Part shown: positions 23,470 through 33,526 of the stretch, piece by piece
How the letters are laid out: each line of letters begins with the position of its first letter
Position numbering within the stretch: position 1 is the first letter of the stretch
From: Chlorophyllum brunneum
Lineage: Eukaryota > Basidiomycota > Agaricomycetes > Agaricales > Agaricaceae
DNA: 64,000 bases
Reading direction: 5' to 3'
NCBI GenBank assembly: GCA_963576785.1
Contig: OY756139.1
Location: 3,162,001-3,226,000, forward strand
Made by a program: the position numbers and the translations under genes
Notes under the pieces: generated by a model
The model's input: only the letters and a program-made list of their open reading frames with translations
What the model was told of the DNA's origin: nothing
The model's database searches: none

Positions 23470-24741
23470 TTACTCGGAGCCTTCGACAAAATCCTCTTTC
23501 TCCTCTATTTCTTGTTCATCATCCTCGTTGACTTCTCTGATATGGGCTTTCTTGGGTGCCCGGCAGTTCTTCGAGATGTGGCCTTGTTTACCGCAATTGT
23601 AACACGTTATTTTGGTGTACGTGACTTTTGTCTTCTTTCTGCAGTATTTGGCAATATGCCCATAGAGGTTACAATTGTAGCACCTCAGTTTTCCAGTCTG
23701 ATCGGTGTCTGCCCTTTGTCGTCCTATCTCCATGGGTTGTCCTCTTCCCCCATAGATAACTCCGGTGGTGGTTTTGACATCTCCTCTAGTGATGTCCGTT
23801 GCTTCGTAACCTTGTCCTACTGCGAGGATCGTGGTTTTCCATTTGCTGTATGTTGTTGGGACGGAGGTTGTCGGGTAACCTACTATGGTTCGAATAATGT
23901 CTGCTCGGGTGTGGCGTTTGAGAAGGAATATCGCGTGTGTGTCGTCTGTTTCTGCTTGGGCTCTCAATGCTTCGAATTCGATTAAGAAGTCTGCTGTGTT
24001 CTTCTTTCCCTGTTTGAACGTCTCTATTTCTCCTTCTACTATGGCTTTCCTATTCCCCAAGGAGAATGTGGCTTCTACTTCTTTCGTAAAGTCCTCCCAA
24101 GCCGGTGTTTTCTTATTCTGGATGGCTTGTAGTTGCGTGTTGGCGTAAGGACCTGCTAGTCCTCCTTTCATCCTTGCCAAAATGGCTACTATTTTCTGTT
24201 CTTCTTCGTCTATCTTGTTGAACATCAGCCATAAGGATATGGCTCTCCACCAATCGTCAAATTTGGTCCTATCCCCATTGAAATATCCTGGTTCCGGGGC
24301 TAGGTTTTTTGGTACGTTGACTTCGTCTGTCATCTCTGGTTCTAACTCTGATTCGCTGTGTTCGTTTTCGTAAGTCTCTGCGATTTCTATATCGTCTGTG
24401 GCGTCGGCGACTTCTGTGTCGAATTCGGCTTCGAATAAAGCTGTGTCGATTTCTTCTTCAACCGGAGCTAGTTCTTCGTCTGTGCTGTGTTCGGATTCTT
24501 CCTCGTAGGTTTCGGCGATATCTATATCGGATGTGTTCTCGGCGACTTCTGTGTCGAATTCAGTTTCAAATAGAGCTGTGGTCTCGTCTACGCTGTGTTC
24601 GGATTTCTGCCGTTTAAGGCCTTCAGGGATTTCTGGTTCTGTTGATCGTTTGGATCCTGTTGCTACGGATGAACCCTGGATGTCTGTTGGTCTCGGAGCT
24701 CTCTGTCTTCTCGGTGTTCTCGATGAGCTACTGCTGCTCAT
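23470..24741 (-). CDS. gag: Gypsy3 gag, intact, 423 residues
   Basis: Capsid/nucleocapsid polyprotein. The Ser/Arg-rich N-terminus (about 1-30) is followed by an acidic section (about 45-135) built of repeats of the type ALFETEFDTEVAENT and DIDIAETYEEE. The capsid core starts near 150 (GYFNGDRTKFDDWWRAISLW). Two CCHC zinc knuckles lie near 350-395 (CYNCNLYGHIAKYC, CYNCGKQGHISKNC). The start ATG (24741) lies about 95 nt after the 5' LTR. Compared with Gypsy1 it has an extra acidic repeat unit, so the repeat array varies in length between copies. Confidence 0.9.
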   Translation of the reverse strand: MSSSSSSRTPRRQRAPRPTDIQGSSVATGSKRSTEPEIPEGLKRQKSEHSVDETTALFETEFDTEVAENTSDIDIAETYEEESEHSTDEELAPVEEEIDTALFEAEFDTEVADATDDIEIAETYENEHSESELEPEMTDEVNVPKNLAPEPGYFNGDRTKFDDWWRAISLWLMFNKIDEEEQKIVAILARMKGGLAGPYANTQLQAIQNKKTPAWEDFTKEVEATFSLGNRKAIVEGEIETFKQGKKNTADFLIEFEALRAQAETDDTHAIFLLKRHTRADIIRTIVGYPTTSVPTTYSKWKTTILAVGQGYEATDITRGDVKTTTGVIYGGRGQPMEIGRQRADTDQTGKLRCYNCNLYGHIAKYCRKKTKVTYTKITCYNCGKQGHISKNCRAPKKAHIREVNEDDEQEIEEKEDFVEGSE

Positions 24742-24821
24742 ATACTGTTGTCCTGGTCGGAGGCTATTATTCCAAGCCTAGCTACGAATAGTGGCACCTC
24801 TCTTGCAAGGTGAGTTGAATG

Positions 24822-24833
24822 ACACTTTACCAA
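24822..24833 (-). promoter_or_regulatory. Predicted self-priming primer binding site of Gypsy3
   Basis: On the minus strand TTGGTAAAGTGT begins one base after the 5' LTR. It is exactly complementary over 12 nt to the predicted RNA start in the LTR (24918-24929), which lies 34 nt downstream of the TATA box (minus strand, starting at 24963). Confidence 0.75.
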
Positions 24834-24834
24834 A

Positions 24835-25134
24835 TGTTACGACCTTAGTCTCTGACTCAGGTTGCAAGCCTTTGGATAATGGAAAGGAAGTAGAGAGAGG
24901 AAGAAGGGATGATACGATTGGTAAAGTGTAAGGAATACATCAAGTATTACTACACTTTATATACTAGTGGTAGAGGCTAATAATAAGGGAGTCGAGTAAC
25001 GGAGTCAGAGGAGACGAGTAGAACGAGTCAGGTAGGAGGCACAGCCTTTAGGGTGATACAGGAGATGAAACGAGTATGAGGGTACACGAGGTAACGGGCG
25101 CATGATAGGAATGAACGGCCTATGATTCGTAACA
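24835..25134 (-). repeat. Gypsy3 5' LTR with promoter
   Basis: A 300-bp LTR with the same TATA and start arrangement as Gypsy1. It abuts Gypsy2 gag at 25135 (GTGGC). Confidence 0.93.
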
Positions 25135-26552
25135 GTGGCGAGCTCACTAGGGAGTTTGATGGGGACAATTGGTGGGTTTGTGGCTGTTGGGTTGCCCTGA
25201 ATGTGATTGGAGGTCCTGGTGTTCTGGTTGTCTGCTAGTGGGTGCTGGGAGGTACCACTGGTTGGGTTGTCTGGTAGCTGGTTGACTGGTAGTTGGTCAT
25301 CTGGCTGGTCTGACTTCATTGAGCTTCTCTTTCTCTTTGTTCTCGAAGTAGCTGGAGGGCTCCAGTGAGTGGGTTTGGTGAGTTTGATATGTTGTCATCA
25401 GATTTGTATCGGGGCTCAAGTTCTGGTGTCTGGGGTGGTAGCTCTTCAGAGTACTCACTTCCGTGTTTAGAGTACTCAGGGTTGTCTGAGTGTTCAGACT
25501 CAGTAGAGATGGTTTTTCTGTACTGTTGGTCAGACTGCTGGGATTGCTGGGATTGCTGTGATTGTTATCTTGAGATTGCTTGTTGTGCCCAGTCAGATTG
25601 CGTATAAGCAGGTGTCTGATAAGACTCTAAACTCTGTCTTGGGGCAGGTTCACTGGTTCTAATCCTACTAGCTGTGGCACTAGTCAAGGGTTGTTCAAAG
25701 GGTTGGGAAGTGGTTGAGGTGGACCATTGGATGGAGGCTGGTGGAGAATATTGAACTGGTTCTGGGTTTTGCTGGGAGGTTCATTGAGTAGACTCAACAC
25801 TATAAGGCTCTGCAGCCTTGGATTGTGATCTAGTCCTGTAGACTGGAGGTGTGGGTGGAGTAGTCTCCTTTTGCTTCATACGACATCGGACTCATTCAAT
25901 CTTGACCAAGTTGCACCTTTATCTCACCAACAATTATTCACAACTTCTTCCTGTACTTCCTGGGAATACACAACAGGTTTTGAGAGCATCAACTACTAAG
26001 TGCTCTTGCTTTTCAAGGGAATCCGTTACTGGCATAACTGCAATAAGGCATGATGTGTCTTCACAGTTGCTAGTATTATCTGGCTGACTAGATGGCAGCC
26101 ACTCGGTTTAGCTTCTCTATGGATGGCTTTTCCATAGCCTAGTGGTTGTGACCTTCCGTTCCTTCTGGGTCTTCTTTCAACCGGAGTACTTCTCAATGGG
26201 AATCTAGAGATGGGATGCATGGCAGGCAAGTTTCTCTTCTTCTCAAGGAGGAAACCACAAAGTCAGTCGATAGCGTACATTCTATAAGCAGGTCTTTGTG
26301 CTTAGCCCTACTAACTTGAGGGGTACTCCAGGTACTGGCAGGCACAGTGTGGGTCCTATGTGACTGATAGTGAGTTATGCTCCTATGCAGCAGATAGGCA
26401 CTGTGTACAACTTTTCTTGGCTTCCTGTAACAGCGACAATGGCAATGGTACAGGAGGGTGTTGTCCTTGTTCAGCGACAATGGCAATGACACAGATAACA
26501 CTGGGGTTCTTGTTCCCTATGCTGAAATGACTCAGCAGAAGCTTTGATCTAT
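25135..26552 (-). pseudogene. gag: Gypsy2 leader and gag N-terminal remnant
   Basis: On the minus strand, the leader follows the 5' LTR from 26552. A frame opening near 25,880 (MKQKETTPPTPPVYRTRSQSK) runs on, with a few stops, as a Gln/Ser/Pro-rich gag N-terminus to IVPIKLPSELAT at 25135, where Gypsy3 begins. This is the usual composition upstream of a gypsy capsid domain. The capsid, zinc knuckle, protease and first part of RT that should follow are absent from the window. In the leader a short ATTGCCATTGTCGCTG-like motif appears twice (26420-26490). Confidence 0.65.
26539..26550 (-). promoter_or_regulatory. Predicted self-priming primer binding site of Gypsy2
   Basis: On the minus strand AGATCAAAGCTT begins two bases after the 5' LTR end (26553). 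It is exactly complementary over 12 nt to AAGCTTTGATCT in the LTR (minus strand, 26826-26815), which starts 35 nt downstream of the TATA box (CTATTTATA on the plus strand, 26853-26861). Confidence 0.72.
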
Positions 26553-27683
26553 TGTTACGGATTCAGCTACTAAGGGCAATCGAAGAGGATGCAACCTCTA
26601 GGATATGGCCTTAATACCTATCTCAGCCAAGTAACTGGATAAGCAAACATTATCAAACTGTCATTACTCAACCAAAAAATGGGAATCCTGTTTATCTCGT
26701 AGCTCTGAGTGATGAGGGCGAGTAGAAAATAAGCAGTTAAGCAATCTTCTATTGATTGACAGCAACTGTCAACGGAAACTCTTCTTGGGCGATCAAGAAG
26801 GCTATCCCTGTAGAAGATCAAAGCTTAAGCTTTGACTTCCTAATACAGTCAGCTATTTATACTAACTACTTCTTTTCTATAAATACTATGGAGTATAGAT
26901 AACAAGACTGAAATACATTTCACAATGTGAAACTGATAGATATGAAACTTCAAGGTGAAACACTACTAAAGATAAATGTGAAACTGATAAAGATGAAACA
27001 GCTAAACATAGAGTGAAGTGAAACTGATGACGGTGAAACAGATGAGTACTTACTCATCCTCAGAGATCTCCGATGATGATGATGGAGATTCATCAGAATA
27101 GCTACAGTCGCAAGACACGTAGGATGAAGTGGTAGAAGATGATGATGATGATGGTGGTGATGGAAGAACTGCATCCATAGGATGGTCGGAGTCAGATGAT
27201 GACGTAGATGCAATTAGTTCTTTAGAGAGATAGGACTTGGGTGACTTGACAAAGGCTTGAGTAGATTGCAATAGTGGATGAGGAGAATCATTGCTGTCAC
27301 TACTAGGTACAGCAGGTTTGTTGTCTGGTGATAAGTCTTTAGGTCGCATTTCTATGCAGTAGATTCCATTGGCAATTTGTTGGTGAATGAGTACTTCAAG
27401 CACTGGACCACAAGTGTACATGTAAGGGTGGATGTACTACATAGTTTCTTTGGTGGTTGGTTGTGCTTTCCAGCCGTTGTTCCAGGCACTGTAGAGGTTG
27501 TTCTCAATGGTACATAAGTAAAGTCCATTGGTGTCACATACGTATAAGTATGGTACATATTTCCAGGCTAGTTGAAGTAGAGAGTCAATAACAGTGTCAT
27601 TGGATCGTGGTAGTGGGACAAGTAGTATTGCTTCTGGTAACTTGTCGTAATCTCTGATGTAGGTTTGAGATTCAGACATAACA
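26553..27683 (-). repeat. Gypsy2 5' LTR
   Basis: 1131 bp, followed by AATGG (27684-27688), the right half of the target-site duplication. It is the least decayed of the three LTR copies. Its U3 frame (27679-27050) is 210 codons with one internal TAG (27437-27439). TATA box and RNA start are as described for the primer binding site. Confidence 0.9.
27050..27679 (-). pseudogene. ORF inside the Gypsy2 LTR (U3), ~209 residues, one stop
   Basis: The frame starts at ATG, the fifth base of the LTR, and ends in a Ser-rich acidic tail (DESPSSSSEISEDE). Readable middle blocks include KYVPYLYVCDTNGLYLC and LIHQQIANGIYCIEM. One TAG (a CAG in the 3' LTR copy) interrupts it. The other two LTR copies carry the same frame at the same offset. 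In the two copies that keep the internal border, the frame also runs in from the element interior without a break in register. The frame sits upstream of the TATA box, so element RNA would carry it only at its 3' end. I know no match. Confidence 0.6.
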
Positions 27684-30600
27684 AATGGTGCAGATCTGAT
27701 TGCCCATAAATCTGATCACTAACTCTATCCATTTATAGAATAATGTCTTCTACTATAAACATCCTCATGTTTTCCATTCCCACTCTCAATGGTGCCAGAA
27801 ACTATACTGAGTAGTTGTCCCACCTCAATAACATGCTCTTTTTGATGACTCAGGAAGATACTACTGTTCTTGGCTCAGAGATACTATTGTTCTTGATAGA
27901 TATAGTGCATACTATCTTACCAAAGTACTCCGCCTATAAGAATTTGGTTGACTCTGATGGAAATATCACTAGTCCAAACCCCACTCACAATGTTAATGAG
28001 TACACTACCTGTATACAACTGGCCAAAATGGTTTATGTGCTTGTGAAGTCTAAACTACTAGCTAATATGATTAACTGGTCCTTCACTGATACTGCAGAGA
28101 TCTGGGCTATAATGTACTCTGCCTATGGAACCATCTCTATATCAGGGCTTTATAGCTCATATGTCAAGGCAATTCATTTCTGTTTCCATCCTGACCAGAA
28201 CCCATCTGGTCTTATTACCTGATTGGAATCACTGTACTAGTAACTGAATTCAACTAGTGACTGTAATGTTCCAAAGGTAATCCAGGCAATGACCCTTCTT
28301 ACTGATATCCTGAACTAGTGGAATATTACCATTCCTTTCCTTATGGTCAATATGACTATCCAAAATGTTATGTTTAACAAAGTACAAAATGCCATAATGA
28401 ACCACTAGTTCATAATAAAAATGAACCAGAAAATTAATAAGTTCTCTAGTATAAAACCCTAAAGCATGCCCCCATATTATCAGGGGCAGCAGCAAGGGCA
28501 GCAGTTACACCCTCAGTAGCAACAGTGACAGTAGCAGCCTCAGGGCAAGGAAGAGAAGAAGAAGTGACAATACAGCAAGTACAGCAGTAGCAAAGGCCAA
28601 ATGAATGAGGTCGATGCTGGGCAACCAGCTCTCTCCAGGAATGATGCCAGACAACCAGCCTATACTATGGACTCCATCAACTTTGGCTTTGCCAAAATGA
28701 CAACTAAACCAAAGAAGAGTACTCACAGCCTTGTCACTAATATATGGTCCTCTACATATCTCCTACCTTCCCTTCTCTCACAGATAACAAATCCTGCCAA
28801 GAAAAAGACTCAAGATTCCTGGCACCATCTGTCTCCATACATGGCTGCCAAGGTAAAAGCCTTAGATCTATATGAGAAATGCATGAGAAACACTTTCCTC
28901 CCCTAACTAGCCTCTTCTCTGATGGTTGTCTCTATTATGGAAGTTGACAAACTATTTAGTACCACTCTGGCAGCCAAACCAGTTGTAAGCATTCTAGCTC
29001 CAACTGCTATCAAGACAGACAAGGATGCAATGTCAATGGGATCTGAGAACAAAAACTACTCAGATAAAGCAATAGCAGATAAGCCAAATCTCGCTAGCTC
29101 TTCACATAAATCTGAAGATCACTGCAGGAGTATCATATGCATTGCTGATGTCCAAGAAGACTCTCAACTGGGTGCACAGAGTGTAACCTCAGCTGATGTA
29201 GATTTTTGAATAAATAGCTAGACTACTTATGTACACAATTATGTATGATTATATAAAACTTCAGAAATACAATTTTCTCCTCTATTTTCAAGAGTAAAGA
29301 ATATGTGTGAAATAATACATAGTTGTAGTAGTGCATGTGGATGTGCAATGAATAGGCAACCTTGTAAAATGAGCAATGAATGGCTTTTGGACTTTGGTAC
29401 CTCTCTCAACATTACTCCAAACAAGAGAGATCTTGTTAATATCATCAAAGGTTCTTTCAGATCAGCATTGATTGCAGATAGATCCACACTTTCTATCAGA
29501 TCTTATGGCACTGTCTATTTAGAGACAGAAGTAAAATTTAAGTCTGGCAAAGTTCAGTAGCAGACTTTGTGCCTTCATCTGGTATATCACATACCGAAGT
29601 TAGATATGAGACTTCTCTCAACCAGATCCATCATGAATAAAACTGGTCTGATCACAGAAACATCCAATAGAAAGACCATCATTCATGATGTTTGTAGTAA
29701 ACCATTTCTGAGTAGACAGTGTCACTAGAGTACTTCTTTGAACTAAGTTCACTTTGTGAACATGTATATCTTGTATGATGGAGATCTTTGATTCTCCTTG
29801 GCATCGATCAACAAAAATACCATATCCTATGATATCTGGTATTGAAGATTCACATACCCATCCAATCAAGCTCTAGGTTATGTGCCAAAACACACAGAAT
29901 CTGTCCCGGTACTTCTACCAAAGAAATAGAAGGTTTGCCCTAGTTGTGTACTTGGAAAGCTACCAAACAAGACCTACCATGAGAACATATCTTGTGTATC
30001 CAAGATCCTTGAATTGATCTATTTGGATCTTCAGGAACTCCCTATTGTTTCCTACCACAAGTCCAAATGGGTTATGACATTCCTTGATAACTACTCTTTT
30101 TCTGTGCACATTTCCTTTTTGTGCAATAAATCAGATACTGCACATGCCTTCAAAGCATATGCTAAATTAGTGACAAACCAAACAGGCAAACACATCAAGC
30201 AAGTGCACTCTAATATGGAGGAGAATATATGTCTCAGGAATTCAAGGACTATTTTGCTGAGAAAGGAATCCTTTATGAAACAAGTGTGCCATATATTCAC
30301 CAACAGAATAGGCATGCTGAATGTCTTAATCAAACACTTCTAGAAAAAGCACAATCTATATGACTTGAAGCATGCCTTCTGGCTAGCTACTAGGAGTTTG
30401 TATTTGATATGGCCACTCATATTTATAATAGAACACCTATGAAGTGCCTAAAATAGATTACCCCCTATAAGATATGGTTTGAAAGGAAACCTAATGTTTC
30501 TCATCTCCGAGTGTTTGGTTGTGGGGCCTACATATACCTTCCTAATAAGGTGTGGCAAGACAAACTTGTGCCCAAATCAGAATTGATAATCTTTATCAGT

Positions 30601-31341
30601 TACATAGGTGATAGTAGTAACTTCAAATTTATGCACTATCAGTAGAACAATTCTATTTTTGTCTCCCCCCATGCTGTCTTCAATGAACTCTATTTCCCTA
30701 GATGTCCATCATAGTCCAAACAACAAGGTATATTGCCACCTACAGAAAACAATTTGAATAAGAGATTAAATCCTCTCCCTTCTGGAAATAGATTTGTTCA
30801 AAGACCATCTGGTCTGAATATACCACATGCCAGACTACCACTGCCACTTCCTTGTCCATGGAGTCCTACTTTTAGTCCTAGAGAGTAGACTCCATCACCT
30901 TTACCTTCTTTCTCTTCTAGAGGATCTTCTCCAAGATTATCCTACAAGGATCTGACTCTACTTCTCTCTCCACCTATGCCATCTCAACCTCCAGGACAAG
31001 TTAAGGTTGAGGATGATGTTGAGGAGGCTGTATCTGCACCTAATTCATGTGCTGATGACTGGGCTCCCATACTCATTCCAGAAGAGATCTTTATTTCTCA
31101 TCTGGACATCAAAGCACCAAGAAAACTTCATGATCAAACTACTCTCCACATTCCACAAAGAGAAGAAAATGTCTATGGTGACCACCAACACCCAAAGGAT
31201 ATCCTTAGGGACTATGAAAGGTACAAGTCTTTTGGTCAGCCTAGACTAGGACAATAGCACCCCTTCTTTGACTCATACCACCACCATCAATTTGCAAAAC
31301 TCGATTACACGGTATCAGTCTATAGTACAAAGGATATATCC

Positions 31342-33526
31342 ATGCCTGCATTACATTCCAATCTCTCTCCGAGAGAGACTACACCTGATGGCAATGGGGA
31401 AGTCTTTGGGGACACAACATGTGTTCCAGCCTCCTCCATCTTTGCGGCCTCTGCGGCTCTGCCCCCTCTAGGCATCCTATTCCCTAGGATGCCAACTGCA
31501 CCTAGGCCCTTCATTCCCACCGATCAGGCCTACAGCAATACTATTCCCCCGTCAGTCCTCAGCAGAAGACTGACCACACCTCCAATGTCCACAGCGTCCT
31601 TCTCTGATGATGGAGAGAAAACAATCCATCGAACTTCTAAATGGGTAAGGTCAGATGGCGACCACTATTACACGGGAAAAGACTGGGCAGACCAGGTCAA
31701 GGAAGAGTTGAAACCCAAAGTCGAGCAGGAAGACGAGGAGCGAGAGGATGCTCCAGAAGAATTCTATGATGATGCGGTAAGGGAAGTGGGCAAGATCTCA
31801 GAGTGGGTCAAGGCCTGCAGTACCTTCAACATGAGCGGCGACGAAGGCCTCGCTTTTGGACGGGCCTTTACGGAACTAACGGGAACCTTGATGAAGGTGG
31901 GATGGCTCAAGGTTGCCGTCGACGAACAGAAGAACAAGCTCCACAGTTGGTTGGAGGTCAATTTTGGTAAGATCATTGTCCGCGCTAAGGAAACCCCCCA
32001 GCCAGACATTTCTCCCCTCTATTGCGTGGCCCCCCAAAGCCCCACACGCAAACCTGACGATGTCCACATGGAGGTCATCGAGCACATTGTTACCCCTAGT
32101 GTCATCACTCATTCGGGTATCTCCATTGATGATGCACAAACCAGTGGCAACAAAGTCACTTGTTTGGGTATCTCTGATGATGACGTGCAGATGATCTCTG
32201 AGGCGAAATTCAAGACCGTCGTCAATAACAAGAAGCATGGGGGTCGGAAATGCAAAGGAGCAGCCACAAGAACCACCAACACTAGGCTGAAGATGTCCAA
32301 AACCCCCACCCCTCCCACTGTGCCTACCAAGACCACCAAAACTCCGGTGTCTCAGCCCAGCGCCAAGGACGCCAAAAAACCCCAGGAAGGAACGAAAACT
32401 ATGCCGCAGTTGCGGCCAAGAAGAGCAAGGACGCTGCCTCTGCCGCCGCCTCCTCCACAAATACCCAAGACCCTCTCAAACTCTTAGAGTTTGCGAGCAA
32501 ATTCCCAGAAATGTCTAACGAGAAGATAGTAGCGATGTACGATGCCGCTTTCTCCTCCTCCTCCCCCACGAGCAAGAAGCCGGCAAAAAAAGCTGGCACT
32601 ATCCAATCCACCTTGAATGGTCTGTTGCGCAAGCAAGTGATCATTCCCCTTCTCACTGGGCCCAACGTAACCAACTTTGGGACCATTATTGACTCTCTCA
32701 ACGTGTGTCTCATAGCGGAGAAGTCCAAGATAAGAGTCATCGCCACCTCGCAGGGTAAGCTGGGCCTTATGGTCCATACCTCGGAGGTGTTGACCCCCAT
32801 GGAGCTAGACGTCATTAAGGCATGGCTCAAAGAAAAGTTTGGAGGAGTTACTACAGGTAATGTATCCCTCCCCAAATCCAAATCGTTTGTGAAAGTCATG
32901 GACGTCAGTTACATCATGCCCCAAGGACAGGTCCTCACCGAGGCTGACATTGTCACCAGTGTCTGGAACTCAATCTATTCCAATGCCATGCAATTCGCGA
33001 CACAGCCAAGAGTGCAATGCAACTCTAAACATTTGGACACCTGTACAGTGTAGTTCGAAATCTGGGACTCCAAGGCCGGGTCCAACATTGCAAAAATCGA
33101 GGATAAGTTCCTCAACATTTACGGAGGGCCAGCGCCAACCCGGGCGTACCATTTTGTGGAAAATGCTGCAGATGGGGCCACCCCCTAATTCGCTGCCGAG
33201 CAAGGCTCTTCACCTGTGCGCACTGCAAGGGGCCGCATTCTACCACCAACCATCGATCATTTGCCTACTGCTGTAAGGGCAATGACAAAGCAGAGCCGCC
33301 TGTCACGGCCACTCCTACTGGAGAACCATGCCCTCACAAGGCTACGTGCTCCAACTGTGGCAAGGATCACCTCACTACTGACTCAAAGTGTCAATTCTGG
33401 AAGAAGTGATTCGACCACGATTGGCATGCCAACAAAGCGCTTGAATTAAGAGCCAACAAAGAAGTTCCACTGCCCCCCTCCTCATCATTCCCGGCTAGTC
33501 GAAGCCAGACTAACCCCCCTCAATGA
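31342..33526 (+). pseudogene. LINE C ORF1 (nucleic-acid-binding protein), frameshifted
   Basis: The first frame (31342-32487) begins MPALHSNLSPRET and is Pro/Thr/Lys-rich. The sequence continues in another frame at 32511-33053 (MSNEKIVAMYDAAFSSSS to the CTV residues). After a TAG it reads on (FEIWDSKAGSN) into CCHC and CX2C knuckles around 33160-33410 (CGKCCRWGHPLIRC, CAHCKGPHSTTNH, CSNCGKDH). It stops with a TGA at 33524-33526. In Tad-type LINEs this protein binds the element RNA. Confidence 0.78.

Larger units (their letters stand above)
18647..25134 (-). mobile_element. Gypsy3: nearly intact self-priming Ty3/gypsy chromovirus
   Basis: A 6488-bp element with 300-bp LTRs at 24835-25134 (5') and 18647-18946 (3'), same family as Gypsy1. 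The gag gene is intact, pol is broken by a single TGA, and ORF3 is intact. The two LTRs differ at about 13 of 300 sites, a lot for an element with such open frames. Five of the changes look like CpG decay in the 3' LTR. The flanking 5-mers are GTCTC on the left (in LINE B) and GTGGC on the right (in Gypsy2 gag), so there is no matching duplication. Confidence 0.93.
5335..27683 (-). mobile_element. Gypsy2: Ty3/gypsy chromovirus, interrupted by three other insertions
   Basis: The outer boundaries are an LTR start at 5335 (TGTTACAG) and an LTR end at 27683 (ATAACA). Both are flanked by AATGG (5330-5334 and 27684-27688), so everything between them belongs to one insertion plus later arrivals. The 5' LTR is 26553-27683. 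Leader and gag remnants lie at 25135-26552. RT, RNase H, integrase and chromodomain lie at 13732-16431, post-pol ORFs at 12473-13730, and the 3' LTR at 5335-6372 plus 12375-12472. The inserts are Gypsy1 in the 3' LTR, LINE B in pol, and Gypsy3 between LINE B and gag. The gag 3' part, protease and N-terminal RT are missing. Many stops make it a fossil. The chromodomain and LTR structure place it among the chromoviruses. Confidence 0.85.

Noticed and set aside
26553..27683. Three independent solo LTRs of one family
   Set aside because: The AATGG duplication and orientation show that the copies at 5335-12472 and 26553-27683 are the two LTRs of one element; the third includes internal sequence and is a deletion derivative.
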